This document shows, piece by piece, positions 1-12,800 of a DNA stretch of 64,000 nt (positions within the stretch are counted from its first letter, which is position 1; every line of letters starts with the position of its first letter). The notes beneath the pieces were generated by a model, which did not search any database, had not been told where the DNA came from, and was given only the letters and a program-made list of their open reading frames with translations. The DNA is from Pagrus major (taxonomy: Eukaryota > Chordata > Actinopteri > Spariformes > Sparidae): assembly GCF_040436345.1 (NCBI RefSeq), contig NC_133223.1, positions 17,027,113-17,091,112 on the forward strand, given 5' to 3'. The position numbers and the translations under genes are program-made.

Positions 1-892
1 TTGAAGTCAAACCAAACTGCTTTACTGTCAAAGGCCAGCACAAATAAAATGGTTGTACTGATATAACAACTCATACATACACAAGTTGAATTAAATAGCA
101 AATAAACAGGTTTTCTGTTGTTGTGGCAGTCTTTTATTTTATAGAACATACTTTGTTTGTTTTTGTGTTCCTCAATTAGCTTTATTATCTCCATTTGATA
201 CGGTGGAGTCAGACGATACTCCAGTAGGTAGGTACAAGGGTGTGCTGCTTGCATGTCATCTCCAAAAAGAGTAGACTTTGATCTAATCATTCAACCATGA
301 CCAGAATGGGTAAAATGATCCAAAATCTGAACTGAGACATTGTACTGAAAGATGTGTATAGAAGCTGGGATTGGCTCTTTGGGCAGGTGTGGGTGATCAT
401 GTGTGCAAGTAGTTTTCTCCTGTCTGTAGGTGGTTTGGAGTTTGGATAAAATAGTGTGTTATAATTGGATTTCAGTCATTTTGGGGAATCTTTGAGTGTG
501 ATTTGGGATTTCTTTACCTCTCTTAAATAATGTTGGAAACCATCTGTGAACAGCTGCCATGATTCAATCACAAGCTTTGATTCTGTTTGTCTTTTTCTAC
601 AACGATCACCGTCGACGTGGAACAGAAGCTCGGTCACACAGCCTGAACGTGTCAAACATAATTACAAGCATTTCTGTCAATCTGTTTTTCCCTCGTATAG
701 ATTGTTAGAAAAAAATCATCAAGAATCACTTTGATATTTGAATTGTTTACCAGGATTTGATGCCGTCAACAATCATTATACTGTCCATGCCTTTTTGCCC
801 TTTTTTCTTATTATTAATTTCATTGTGTTATCGTTCACTCTTCTCTCTGTCGGACAATCCTAATCTCTTCATCGTCCTCTTCCTCCCCTCAG
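1..892 (+). other. dock9: dock9 intron (left edge of window)
   Basis: I see no exon here. The first recognisable DOCK9 coding exon begins at 893 after a pyrimidine-rich CAG acceptor and starts inside a split codon, so coding sequence must lie left of the window. The stretch is AT-rich and its short ORFs match nothing I know. Confidence 0.6.
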
Positions 893-3800
893 ACCTCCAG
901 CTGGATTACTCGCTGACAGATGACTTCTGCAAGAACCACTTCCTGGTCGGTCTGCTGCTCAGGGAGGTCAGTTCAGCTCTGCAGGAGTTTAGGGACATTC
1001 GTCAGAACGCCATCCAGGTGCTGAAGAGTCTGATGATAAAGCACACATTTGATGACCGCTACACCTCTAAAGTAAGCAGTGCCTTCTCACCTCTATGCTC
1101 TTTTGCATTTCCACTGCACGTCAGCATCTGATGTTGATGTGTGTGAGAGTCTGTTGAGAGATTTATTTGTTTTTCAGAGCCAGCAGGCCAGGTTGGCCAC
1201 GCTGTACTTGCCCTTGTTTGGTCTGCTCCAAGAGAACGTCAACAGGCTGAATGTGAAGGAGGTATCCCCGTTCCCCATCAACCACTCCAACAATGTAAGG
1301 GAGCCACCTAGTGGCTAAACCAAGAAAAACATCAAAACATGACACAACCGGACTTTGTGACATCTATAACCATATCCACACCTGAAAAAACTAATATATG
1401 CCATACAAAGATAAAGAAAGACATAGTAATAAGATAAGAATTTAAGTATTTTTATAGTGGAGAACAGAATCCTCATCATACATAGCATCGACATAAATAT
1501 ATTTCCTTTTTCTTTTTTAAACCAGCAGCAATATATCAAAGAGCTTACCATCACCTGATATTACATTTAGTGTGAAGTAAAATTTAGTTATCTTTAAATT
1601 TAAGTTATCTTGTATATCTCATGGTTTGATTTCACGCATGGGCCGAACAATGAATGTGGAAACGGTGGAAAATGTAATATACAGCCATATATAGATGCAT
1701 TTAATGTAAAAGACTATATTTAGTTAATTTTATGTAAAACATATTAATTAACAGTATAAAACACTCATACGCACGTTAGCTGCCGTATGGATTATTTTAC
1801 TACACAACATTAAGATTACTTACTACCATTCCATACTGAATTGTTCTGGTCTGCGACAAGATCAAATCTTCTAATTTGAGTGACCAACCTGAGATTGTAA
1901 ATTCTGGGGGTGAATTTCATCCATCATATATGTACAAGTAGTACTGGAGCACCTTTGACTACAACGTTTAGGTTTTAGGGCCTAAGGACCCCTCATAAGA
2001 CCTGTTCCTCACCTAGTGGCTTTTCAAAGCTACAGACAGCCCTGTATGTAGAATACATGTACCTGTAACAATATTATGTAGTTAGGATACAAAAAAAGGT
2101 ACATTAAACTGTTGCCCTGTTTTTCCTCAGAATGGAAGAGAAGATTCACTTCTTACCAACGCCTTGATGACACCTCCCAGGTCCAGCACCTTCCTGGACA
2201 CCAGCTTGCACAAAGATGTGTTCGGAGCCATCTCCGGCACCTGTGAGTGGAAAGACAATGCCCAAAAATGGACAAAAAAAAAACAAGATATTTGTTTCAT
2301 ATTAATATAAAACTGCACTTTTTTTGTGACAGCTTCACCTCACACATCGTCCACCCCCAACATTAACTCCGTGCGCCACGCAGACTCTCGCGGTTCACTC
2401 ATCAGCATTGACTCTGCCAACAGCCTGCCTGAGAAGAACAACGACAAGGGCAACTCTCTGGACAAGGTACGACCTGATGCCTGCAAGATGCCTGTAAAGT
2501 CATTTCATATAACATTTATGAGAAACCAAATTTAGGGTCCTTGTCAGGCATATCAGAGGTCCCCTTCTTATGACAAAAGTTCTTCAGACACTTCAATCAG
2601 CCCTTGTTAACTTGTACCATTAACTCCCCCTCCTTACCTGTACGGCTGGTCGTGGCAGACGGAGAGGTTTGTGCGGAGACACTCTGTCAATGTCCTGCGC
2701 TTCTTTACGGAGACTGAGGAGACCATGCTCTCCATGCGCACCAAGCGTGCCACCATGGACTTCTCCCTGCTCTCTGTGCCCTGTGTGCCAGAGAGCGCCC
2801 TGCAAGCCAGCGTTTCACTTCAAGTACAAAGCGCCTCCTTCCTTCACACAGTCATCCTCCCTCTTAGGAGTGTCCCACCTGGGAGTGTTAGAGTGTGTGT
2901 GTGTCCTAAACCCGAAGCCCTTTCTTTGCCAGATGATTCTCAGGCATAGACCTGTTTGTTCTCTGGCCATAAAGCAGATCTGTAGGGGGGCTCTCAGGGT
3001 TTGTCTCTGCCTCTTTTTCCAGATGTTGATAAGCATGCACTCTTCAGGGATTTCTCGCTTTTGAGTTCCTCTCACGTGTGCTGTGTCATTTTTTGCCTTC
3101 ACTGAAAGACAACCTCAAGCAAAATCTAGTCTAGTCCACTAAACAGAAAAGATTGTCTGTGATGTTGTGTGTTTTATCTTCTGGTGAAGCTTTTTTTTTA
3201 TTTTTGATTCATGGTAGCTTTTAACACATTGTGTGTAACAGCATTAAAGGAAAACTCATTAATAATTAAATAGAAAAGATTTAATTTAACAATCAACCCT
3301 GTCAAAAGTGCAAGAAAATAGCTGCACAGTTTTCAGAAAAGCTAACTTTAGCCTTGAAGTCTTTTCTCCGAAACACCCACTAACAAAGCCGTAGCTTCAT
3401 GCTTTCCATTAAGTCAGCCAGTTTCATAGTCTAGACTAACTGCTGGCAAAGGAACGTGCTTGGTATATTGCCAACCCCTTGCTGTGGTAGAGCTGTTGCT
3501 CCACTGCTTTTGGATCTGTTTTCTCCCTGCTGTCTGCCTCAGCTGGGAGAAATGGTGATGGTTTTCCACCGGCAGCTGTTCCACTATGCATAGAGCCCTG
3601 CAACATCTGAGTGAATGACTCCACTAGTGTAGCTTGATCACTGTAACCCCAGGACAGAAATTGACCGCATCATAGCCAAGACTCAGTTGTCTAGACTTTG
3701 AACTATGACCACAAAACTTTCCCAAGAAAATGTAAATATATTTTGAATTTAGCTATGATAAATCCCCTCATGAGAGAGCATTTATCATGGTTTAGCTTGA

Positions 3801-6800
3801 GGCAGCAAAATGAGCTAGACAGAAGGAAGAGCCTTATTTGTGTGTCCTTGTCTGACCAGAGTGTTTATCCCTCAGAACCAGCCTGCATCAGCCCTGGGCA
3901 GTACCCTCCTGCGATGTGATAAACTGGACCAGGCGGAGATCAAGAGCCTCCTCATGTGCTTCTTACATGTGCTCAAAAGCATGTCTGAGGGTAACAGCTC
4001 ACTCCACCTCTCTCCTGCTCCTTCTGTCTAAATATCTGCACTTTGGTCTGATGCGTAAACACAGCTTATGTCTCTCTAATGTCAATCACTGTCTCTTCCA
4101 GATGCTCTGTTCACATACTGGAACAAGGCTACATCTGCTGAGTTGATGGATTTCTTCACTCTAGTCGAGTAAGAGATTCTTTCATGACAACCCTTATAAC
4201 TAAAGCTTTACATTTTACTGTGACTAACGTTTTGATCCCCCTTTCCTCTTAGAGTGTGCCTCCATCAGTTCAGATACATGGGGAAGAGATACATCGCAAG
4301 GTAATGTTGTTGACAGTATCTGAATCTGATGTATGAATGCCTTTCTTTTAAAGCGTTTTAACTTAAATAAGCATTCAGTTGAATTTGTGATGAAGGATTT
4401 GAGGCTTTTTTTTTACAGTGGTTCCCAGCTTATTCTCTGACATAACTCCAAAGCACCTTTAGTTTAACATATAATTTACATCATTTTTATCCTTTTTTAA
4501 CAACACTGCTATTATATGAGTCTTTATTGTTATTATATTTTTTCATACAATTGAATTGTCAGTATTTAGGCTTGATTTGTAAGGTTTGCATTCGTACTAC
4601 TACCACTTGGATTAGCAGAAGCTGGATTTTTCATTTATCCTTTTAGCTAACTGGCGCTAATTCAGCTATTACCTTTAGCTTTTTCACAATTTAGCCATTA
4701 CCCTTAGCTAGCTATTTCAACCATTTAGCCATAACTTTCAGCTAACTATTTAAATCCATTACTGTTAGCTAACATTTTCAGCTGTTTATCCATTACTTTT
4801 AGCAATTTAAATCCATTACTTTTAGCTATTATTTCAATCCATGACTTGTATCTTTCGTGGTAAATATTTTAACTTGTTTACTCTTATTTATATATATAAA
4901 AGTTAAGATTAATTAATACTTCAATCAAAATACAATGATGTGTGTAACCAAGTGGTGTAGGACTAAAGGTGAATATGCCCTCAGTGAAATGTGTCTGATA
5001 CCTCTTCTACCCTTCAAAGTAATGAAATGTGTCCTTGATAAAATGTACTCAATGTTTACTCCCATGAACATCAGATAGCGATACAATGATGTAGCTACTT
5101 ATTGCCTTCATTTTGGATGATACAGTGTAAAACGCGTTGTGTTGAAGGGTGTGACTGTATGTTGAGCACAATTATTTGACATGTAATTTAAATGTGCCTA
5201 AACACACACTATTTGGCAGCTGTGGCCTTGACTCTCAGAGGGCTTTGGGTGTTCAATCTCTCTCTCTCTCTAACCTCCCACCACTGTTTCTATCTCTATT
5301 CACTGAAATGCTGGCAAGTTTAACATAATGAGTAAAAACCTGGCTCCTGCCCCGTCCTGCTTGGGTAAGACTAAAGGTGGAACTGACTTTCTGAAACTAC
5401 ATGCATGATATCTCCTCATCCTCATTAAAGTTGCAGTGTCTTGACATAACTACCGCCTCTAAATTCATGTATAGCATCCGTCTCTTTCATTCTTATATGC
5501 ATGGCATTTGCTATGACTTGCTGCTTTAATGCTGTTTCTGCTGCTTTGGTAATGATCAAATTTAAATGCATGCCAAACAATATATATGGCATCTTTACTG
5601 CATTAGTGCCACAGTGGGTATATGTGTAAAATCACCCAAAATGTTCAAAAAATGTTTTCCAGTTGGATCCCAGAAGCTAAATATGTAGCAAGATGGTGTG
5701 TCCCAAAAATCTGCTTTTACTCCCAAGACATTTAAGTGATATTTACAACACTTCGGTGTGTAAATTGGTGTATTATACTCTAACCTGCTTCACTAACTCT
5801 GGCCCTGCTACTAATCTGCCCTTCGTCTAACATTGTCCTGTTTCCTCATCAGGAACCAGGATGGGGCGGGACCCGTAGCACATGAGCGGAAGTCTCAGAC
5901 TCTGCCTGTGTCCCGTAACAGGGCGGGAATGATGCATGCCCGCTTACAGCAGCTCAGCAGCCTGGATAACTCATACACTTTTAACCACAGTAAGTGCCCC
6001 ATACTGTACCATTCAACAAACATCCTCTACCAGAGGACCCCCCGCCGACTCCTTGTGCTTTTCAACATCATTTTCATCAACATCACCCTCTTCCTCATCC
6101 TCTGTTTAAACCCAGCCTGCTGTCGAGCTGAAATTGCGTCAGAATTCAGGGCTATATGTCCGAAAAATACATTAAATTGGGGCGAAGGTAGCCGTGTATA
6201 GCATTACGTTGATTTTATCTAAAGGGCTATGTGCTCAGTGTGTTAAATGGCATCATTTAATACAGTTTCTTTGTGTTTTCAGTGTAAGAAAGATTTCAAG
6301 TATTCTTGGAATATCTGTAGAGCATGGTAAGAATGTACCAGGTTGGCAGGCAGTTTGCAGACTGTTGATGGCGCTGTTCATTTGGTTGAATTAAGAGCAT
6401 GCGTACTTTAACTGAACATTAGCTTTCAACATCTTTTCATCCCTCTGGCCAGCTCATCTGCTCTGAACTTAATCTTACATTTCATGCTCTGAAAAAAAGG
6501 AATCCATGTAAAATTTGAAGGGTTTCATTCCAAAATGCTAAAAAAGTGTTGCTTGAAATTCACTCCTAAACGTAAAATGAATCTTTGCTACAGATTGTGA
6601 ACAAAATGTGTGCCTCACCAACGTTCATGCATCATTCATTTCATTAAAGATTGGTTTTGTAAGTGGTAAGATCATTTTTATTTCAGTTTGGAATGAAACT
6701 CAATCTTTTTAACATAATGAAGTTTTCCATTTTTCAAGCAACAGCTTTTGCCTTTAACACTCAGGTCTCATATTTTAAGAGATATTTAAATGACTTTTCT

Positions 6801-9800
6801 GGAGTGTCAATATTTCAAATGTACTGTCAGGGGTGAAACAGCTACAGCTTTCTGTTTTGTCCTCTTTAGCCTACAGTCACTCGGATGCAGACGTGTTAAA
6901 TCAGTCACTGCTGGAGGCTAACATCGCTACTGAAGTGTGTCTGACTGTCCTGGACACGCTAAGTATCTTCATCATGGGATTCAAGGTAACACTTACCACA
7001 TATCATTTGTCACACACTCACTGTACTGTACTGATTTGTTCATAAAAACCTCAAATTAATTATTGTGTCCGTCTCTCTTTCTCTACAGACCCAGCTGTGC
7101 TCTGACCATGGTCACAGTCCACTGATGAAGAAAGTGTTTGAAGTCCATCTCTGTTTCCTACGGATCAATCAGTCAGAGACGGCTCTCAAACAGGTCTTCA
7201 CTTCACTGCGCACCTTCATCTACAAGGTGTGAAGGACGATGGTTCCCTGCCTAACAAAGCTCTGTAATCGTTTGTTATATTCTTAAGTGTTCACTTTAGC
7301 TGATGACCTCTTTGTCTTCTTCAACCTCTAGTTTCCCTGCACGTTCTTCGAAGGCCGTGCTGACATGTGTGCTGCATTCTGCTACGAGATCCTGAAGTGT
7401 TGTAACTCCAAGCTGAGCTCCATCCGCAGCGATGCCGCCCATCTGCTCTACTTCCTCATGAAGAGCAACTTTGACTACACTGGTCGCAAGTCTTTTGTCC
7501 GGACACACTTACAGGTGGGATAGTCTTGTGTTGTCTCCATAGAGTACAAAAAATCAAGCTTTCCTGTTCACATTATTTAACCATAATCTTCTGGGCTCCT
7601 GTAGTACCTTTGATCTGCTTGATACTTAATTATTTTTCTTAATTACTTAGGAATTGCTTATAAACAGGATTTTAAAGTGCTGACATATGAGAGAAGATTA
7701 AAGAAATGACACATGACCTCTTACTGTTTGGGTTTCTCGACCCCAGCTTTAAAGCTTTGTGAGATACAATACATTTTTATAAGTGCATGGGTGCAAGGAA
7801 GGATCTAATGGACTGTCACATAACATAAAAAAGCATTTCTTTGTCTGTGAAATGACTTTTTGGCAAACAAAAATAATATGTATTCATATAAAACACTAAA
7901 TGTTGGATTATTTTATGTAGTAACGGTACTTTATGGTCATTTCTATATTCTTTACCTTATCAAAAGTCCAATTTCTGGCAAAGGGAACTGATACTTACTC
8001 AAAACTTTTCTACATGTGGATTATGTTGATGAAAATCCCCTATTATTTTGCAATTATTATCATTACTGTATTTACACATATAGATTTTGGGTCTAGGGGA
8101 CTTCAAACAATGATGAAATAAAGCCAATTTCAACCAAAACTCAAGGGTTAAACAATATTTAATAAAGGTTCATCTCTCTCTTTCTTTAGGTGGTGATTGC
8201 TGTAAGTCAGTTGATAGCTGATGTGATCGGTATCGGAAGTACCCGCTTCCAGCAGTCTCTGTCAATAATCAACAACTGTGCCAACAGTGACAAAACCATC
8301 AAGGTTAGGAATTAATTTATGTGCCTAATTATGTTCTGGTTCCAGTAATATTCCTAAAATAGCAATAACATAGCTGATTGTTCTGCCTCATCCTCAACAG
8401 AACACAGCTTTCCCTTCAGATGTGAAGGACCTGACCAAACGTATCAGAACGGTTCTGATGGCCACGGCTCAGATGAAGGAGCACGAGAGGGATCCGGAGA
8501 TGCTGGTGGACCTGCAGTACAGCCTCGCCAAGTCTTACGCCAGCACGCCCGAACTACGCAAGACCTGGCTGGACAGCATGGCCCGGATCCATGTGAAGAA
8601 CGGAGACCTGTCAGAGGTCTGTGATGAGAGCTCAGTCTATTTGGCTGAAGTGGCTGAACTTTGATTATGATGGTGTGACTTATTTAATGTTTGATAGACT
8701 CACTTTATATCTGATTCTGATCATGTGTCTATACAGTATCATATATCAAGTATTGACTTGATATATCTGATACTGTCCTACAACATAATAAATACTATTA
8801 ACATCACTTTGCTTACCTGACCTGAGTTGTTCTTGTTGTTTACAGGCGGCCATGTGTTATGTGCACGTCGCAGCACTTGTGGCAGAGTACCTGCGGAGAA
8901 AAGGTGCTTTGATAATCTGTTTGCACTTGCACGCCACACAGCAGCTCTGTTATGTAGATTCTGTATATTTAGGGCTGATTGTTACAATATTGTCTCCTCT
9001 CATGCTGTGTGTAGGCATGATCAAGCAGGGTTGCTCAGCGTTCCGTGTCGTGACTCCAAACATCGATGAAGAAGCAGCGATGATGGAGGACGTCGGCATG
9101 CAGGACGTCCATTTCAATGAAGTATGTGTTTCTAATGCAAACACAAATGTCACATGCCATGCTTTCAACAAATAAATCATGAATTCAGATACAGTCTGTT
9201 GGTTTTGTGGGACAAAAACATGTGGCAAATGAATGAAATGTAAGGTTAGGTAATGTATGAAGGCATATAATTATCAGTGTTGCTCTCCAATGATACAGTA
9301 TTTTGATAATGAATCATCATTTAAAGGCACGGTGCATAACATTTCTGCATTCAAATGTCCAAAAATGACTTTTGCATTGACGGTGCATTTCATGTGGTTG
9401 CCTGTCAATGCTATGATAGCCCCTTTACCCCCCTCAAGTTGCTATAACTAGCACAGGAAACACCAGATGATACATCAGAGCGCGAGGAAGGAAGACGGCA
9501 AACTAGCTAACCAGCTAGCCCCTCTATTCTTTAACCGTGTTTGTGATAGAGGATTATTATTTAGTGCTGGTTGCTGCACATTCTTATTAACATTGAAGAC
9601 AACCACTCGCATGATCCCACACTACTTCATGATGTCATCGAGTAGCTCTTCTTCTTTTGATTGAGAGACCCCTAGTGGCAGAAATTATACTGTGTGTTTA
9701 CATAATAAGTAGCAGGCTATGTCAGTATTTTATCAAAGATTAGGATTTACAAGATAACAATAGATTAATCACATGATTTATTTTGAAATGAGAAATAATT

Positions 9801-12800
9801 TATGTATATTTCTTATAATGATAAACCTTTGTGGGAGGGATGTGTGATATAATTTGAGAGTCTTATCAAAAATGTAATCATACATACAGTATGTAAGACT
9901 ACCATTTTATCAATATTATCCCCAGTGCAGACTTTTTATTTGTATTTCAGTGACTCAATGTTTCAAGACACATTGCCGTCTCCAAAATTATTTAGTTATT
10001 TTATTTGATTATTTCAAAGAATGCAATGTGTGTCTATGTCTACCCACAAGCCAGCAGCAAACCACAATGCATGCAGATGTGTCTGGGTTTTTTTTCAGTT
10101 CCTTACAGTCGTCACATTTGGTCGAGATAGAATAGGCCATGACTTATTAAATACTTTTTTTAATTTGAGCTGTATTTCTATTTCTCTCAGGATGTCCTGA
10201 TGGAGCTTTTGGAGGAGTGTGCAGACGGGCTGTGGAAAGCTGAGCGTTACGAGCTCATCTCTGACATCTACAAGCTCATAATTCCTATTTATGAGAAGCG
10301 CAGGGACTTTGAGGTAAAAGGCTGCCTCGTCAGGAATTTTATTTCTCCACTAATGTCATCTAGACTGTGACATTAACTCTAATAATATTTTTAATATGAT
10401 TTTCATTCCTTTGCACAGAAACTGGCCCACCTGTATGACACGCTGCACCGTGCATACAGCAAAGTGACTGAGGTCATGCACACGGGCAAGAGATTGCTCG
10501 GCACCTACTTCAGAGTAGCTTTCTTTGGCCAGGTGAGTTCAACTGTAAAAACAGACCTATTGTTTATTTAAATATTTAATTAAATATTTAAGTTTTTTTT
10601 TTTTAATTTCCGCACTAACTATATTTAGAATTACTCAAAGTTGATTTCACATAAGAGCACAAGTATTAATTCATATTGAGCATGACGGCTGCTGGAGGTG
10701 TTTTTATTTTTAAGGGCATGACCACCTGCAGTGGCACGTTATGATCCACTCTAATACCTTTTTCTGCTTTGTATCCTCTGTGAAGGCAGCGGTAAGTTGT
10801 GTAGTGGCCTCTCTGAGCAGCCTGAGTCTTTGTGTGGTGTTCGTGCCGCTGGAATCCATTGCACTTATAAGACATTGTTTGCTGCTTCAACTTACAGTAA
10901 CAATCAGTCACCACCAGTGTTGGGGTCGTTACTTAAAAAAAATGTTACTTGTTACTTTTTAGAAAATAAGTGCATTACTTTACTTAATTACTCCCTGACG
11001 AAAGTAATTTGTTACACTACTTATTACGCTACTTTTGCGCTACAGCGTCGCTTGGGATTCATTGTCACGTAATTGCCAGTTAAGAATAAAACATTAAGGG
11101 TTCGATTCTAACCCATTGCCCTTTCTCTCCCCCCTTTCCTGTCACAATCTTGAGCTGTCCAATCAAATAAAGACACAAAAACGTATTCAAAAAAGAAGAT
11201 AACGTTAAACCGTACATATGCCCACATATCAGCCCAATCCCAAATAGGGGGGCATGTACACCAACGTTTATCAATGCTCTTTGAATATAATACCACAAAG
11301 CAAATACGCTGTGTAGATTTTCATGGACTAACTTAAGTTACACAAGTTACAGCATAAATGCTTTATTAGTAACTGTCGTGTGATTACTGAATTTAGGAAC
11401 AGTGGCGCGATAGATTGTTGCGTTACACACAAAAGTAATGTGATTACAGTAATGTGTTTCTTTGTAATAGTGTTGTTAAAATTATTGGTATATGGATACA
11501 TATCGATTCTGAAAATTTCAAATGGGTTAAATACTCATTTTCTGTAGTATCGATAAACCAGCACCAGCTGCACTTTATCACTCTCGCTGAGGTGACACGA
11601 ACACCGCTGCAGCACCCACATAGATCCACTTCATTCCACTCATCTGACTATGATCAGAAGTAAATTAACTTTTAATAAAATATGCCCCTCTGTCGTGTCC
11701 AATCGAATATCAATATTTTTCAAGGTATTGTATCAAAGTAAGAAATTCCAGTATCGTGACGACACTACTTTGTAATGCGTTACCCCCAACACTGGTCACC
11801 ACAGCTGCTTTCTGTCTTTGGAACTGTGTTGCATGGGGCTCTTTCACTTCTGCACTCATTTCAGTGTTCCTGCTTCTGTGGTACAGATGTGCGTTAGTAA
11901 GATTTATTACTGACCCTCTTTGTTGTCTAATCTTGTGGAGTTTTATGAATAATTTGTTGGGTGTGGTGGTTCCTTCTTCTGCCTCTGTGCTGTGATAGAG
12001 GTCCATGTCTCTCTTGACATGGTGGTCTAACTGGTGATGCAATAGCTTAAATCAGAGTGTATAAAATGTATTAATAGTATTTAGGTAGTTGTCATGGAAT
12101 AACAATATTTTTTATGTTCTGCTGTCCACACCCCTGTAGCAGTACCAGTTTACTGACTCAGAGGCTGAGGTAAATCAATGAAAGCCAGCGTGGAGTGCAG
12201 TGATGTGTTAGGCTGTGTTGTTCTCCGTTGCTAATGCAGTCAGTGCTATCTCACGTGCGTTGCTTATCTTTTAGCTCTTTAACTTCCCCTTTACTCTGGC
12301 CTCAGTGTTGTCCTAACAATAGTAGGAATAGTAATAGCAGGATTCATCTCTCACTGGGTAAATGCATGGCTTCACCCATCAGTCCATTGGACTATTTAAA
12401 AACAAGACAACTGACTAATCCAAGTGCTCCCACTGACAGTGTGAAATTTGTGCCCCACCTCCATCCTGTGGTCTGTCTCACATCACTGAACTGACACTAG
12501 TTGATGTCTTGCAGTGGAGTTTTTCTGTGCTTGGACATTAGATAGATAGGGTTGTGTATTTGTGGAGTCCAGAGTTTAAAGAGTATTTTATTTTAGTAGT
12601 TTCATTTTAACAAACTGTTGGAATGATTCCCACTCACAGCCCATGTTTGGTTTGATGTGGCACTGTTTACTTCTTTATATCTTATTAGATAAACACACTG
12701 TTCGTTTTTACTCATTTCAACTGTGCTTTATCTTTTTCAGGGCTTCTTTGAAGATGAAGACGGTAAGGAGTACATCTACAAAGAGCCCAAATTCACCCCT

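Noticed and set aside
5833-6201. 122-codon forward ORF
   Set aside because: It is dock9 exon 5853-5989 read through its GTAAGT donor into the intron; only the exon part is real.
6480-6750. Possible palindromic element (TTTCATTCCAAA and GGAATGAAAC; TTGCTTGAAA and TTTCAAGCAA)
   Set aside because: The paired words occur in the wrong relative order for one hairpin or a pair of terminal inverted repeats, so I could not define an element.
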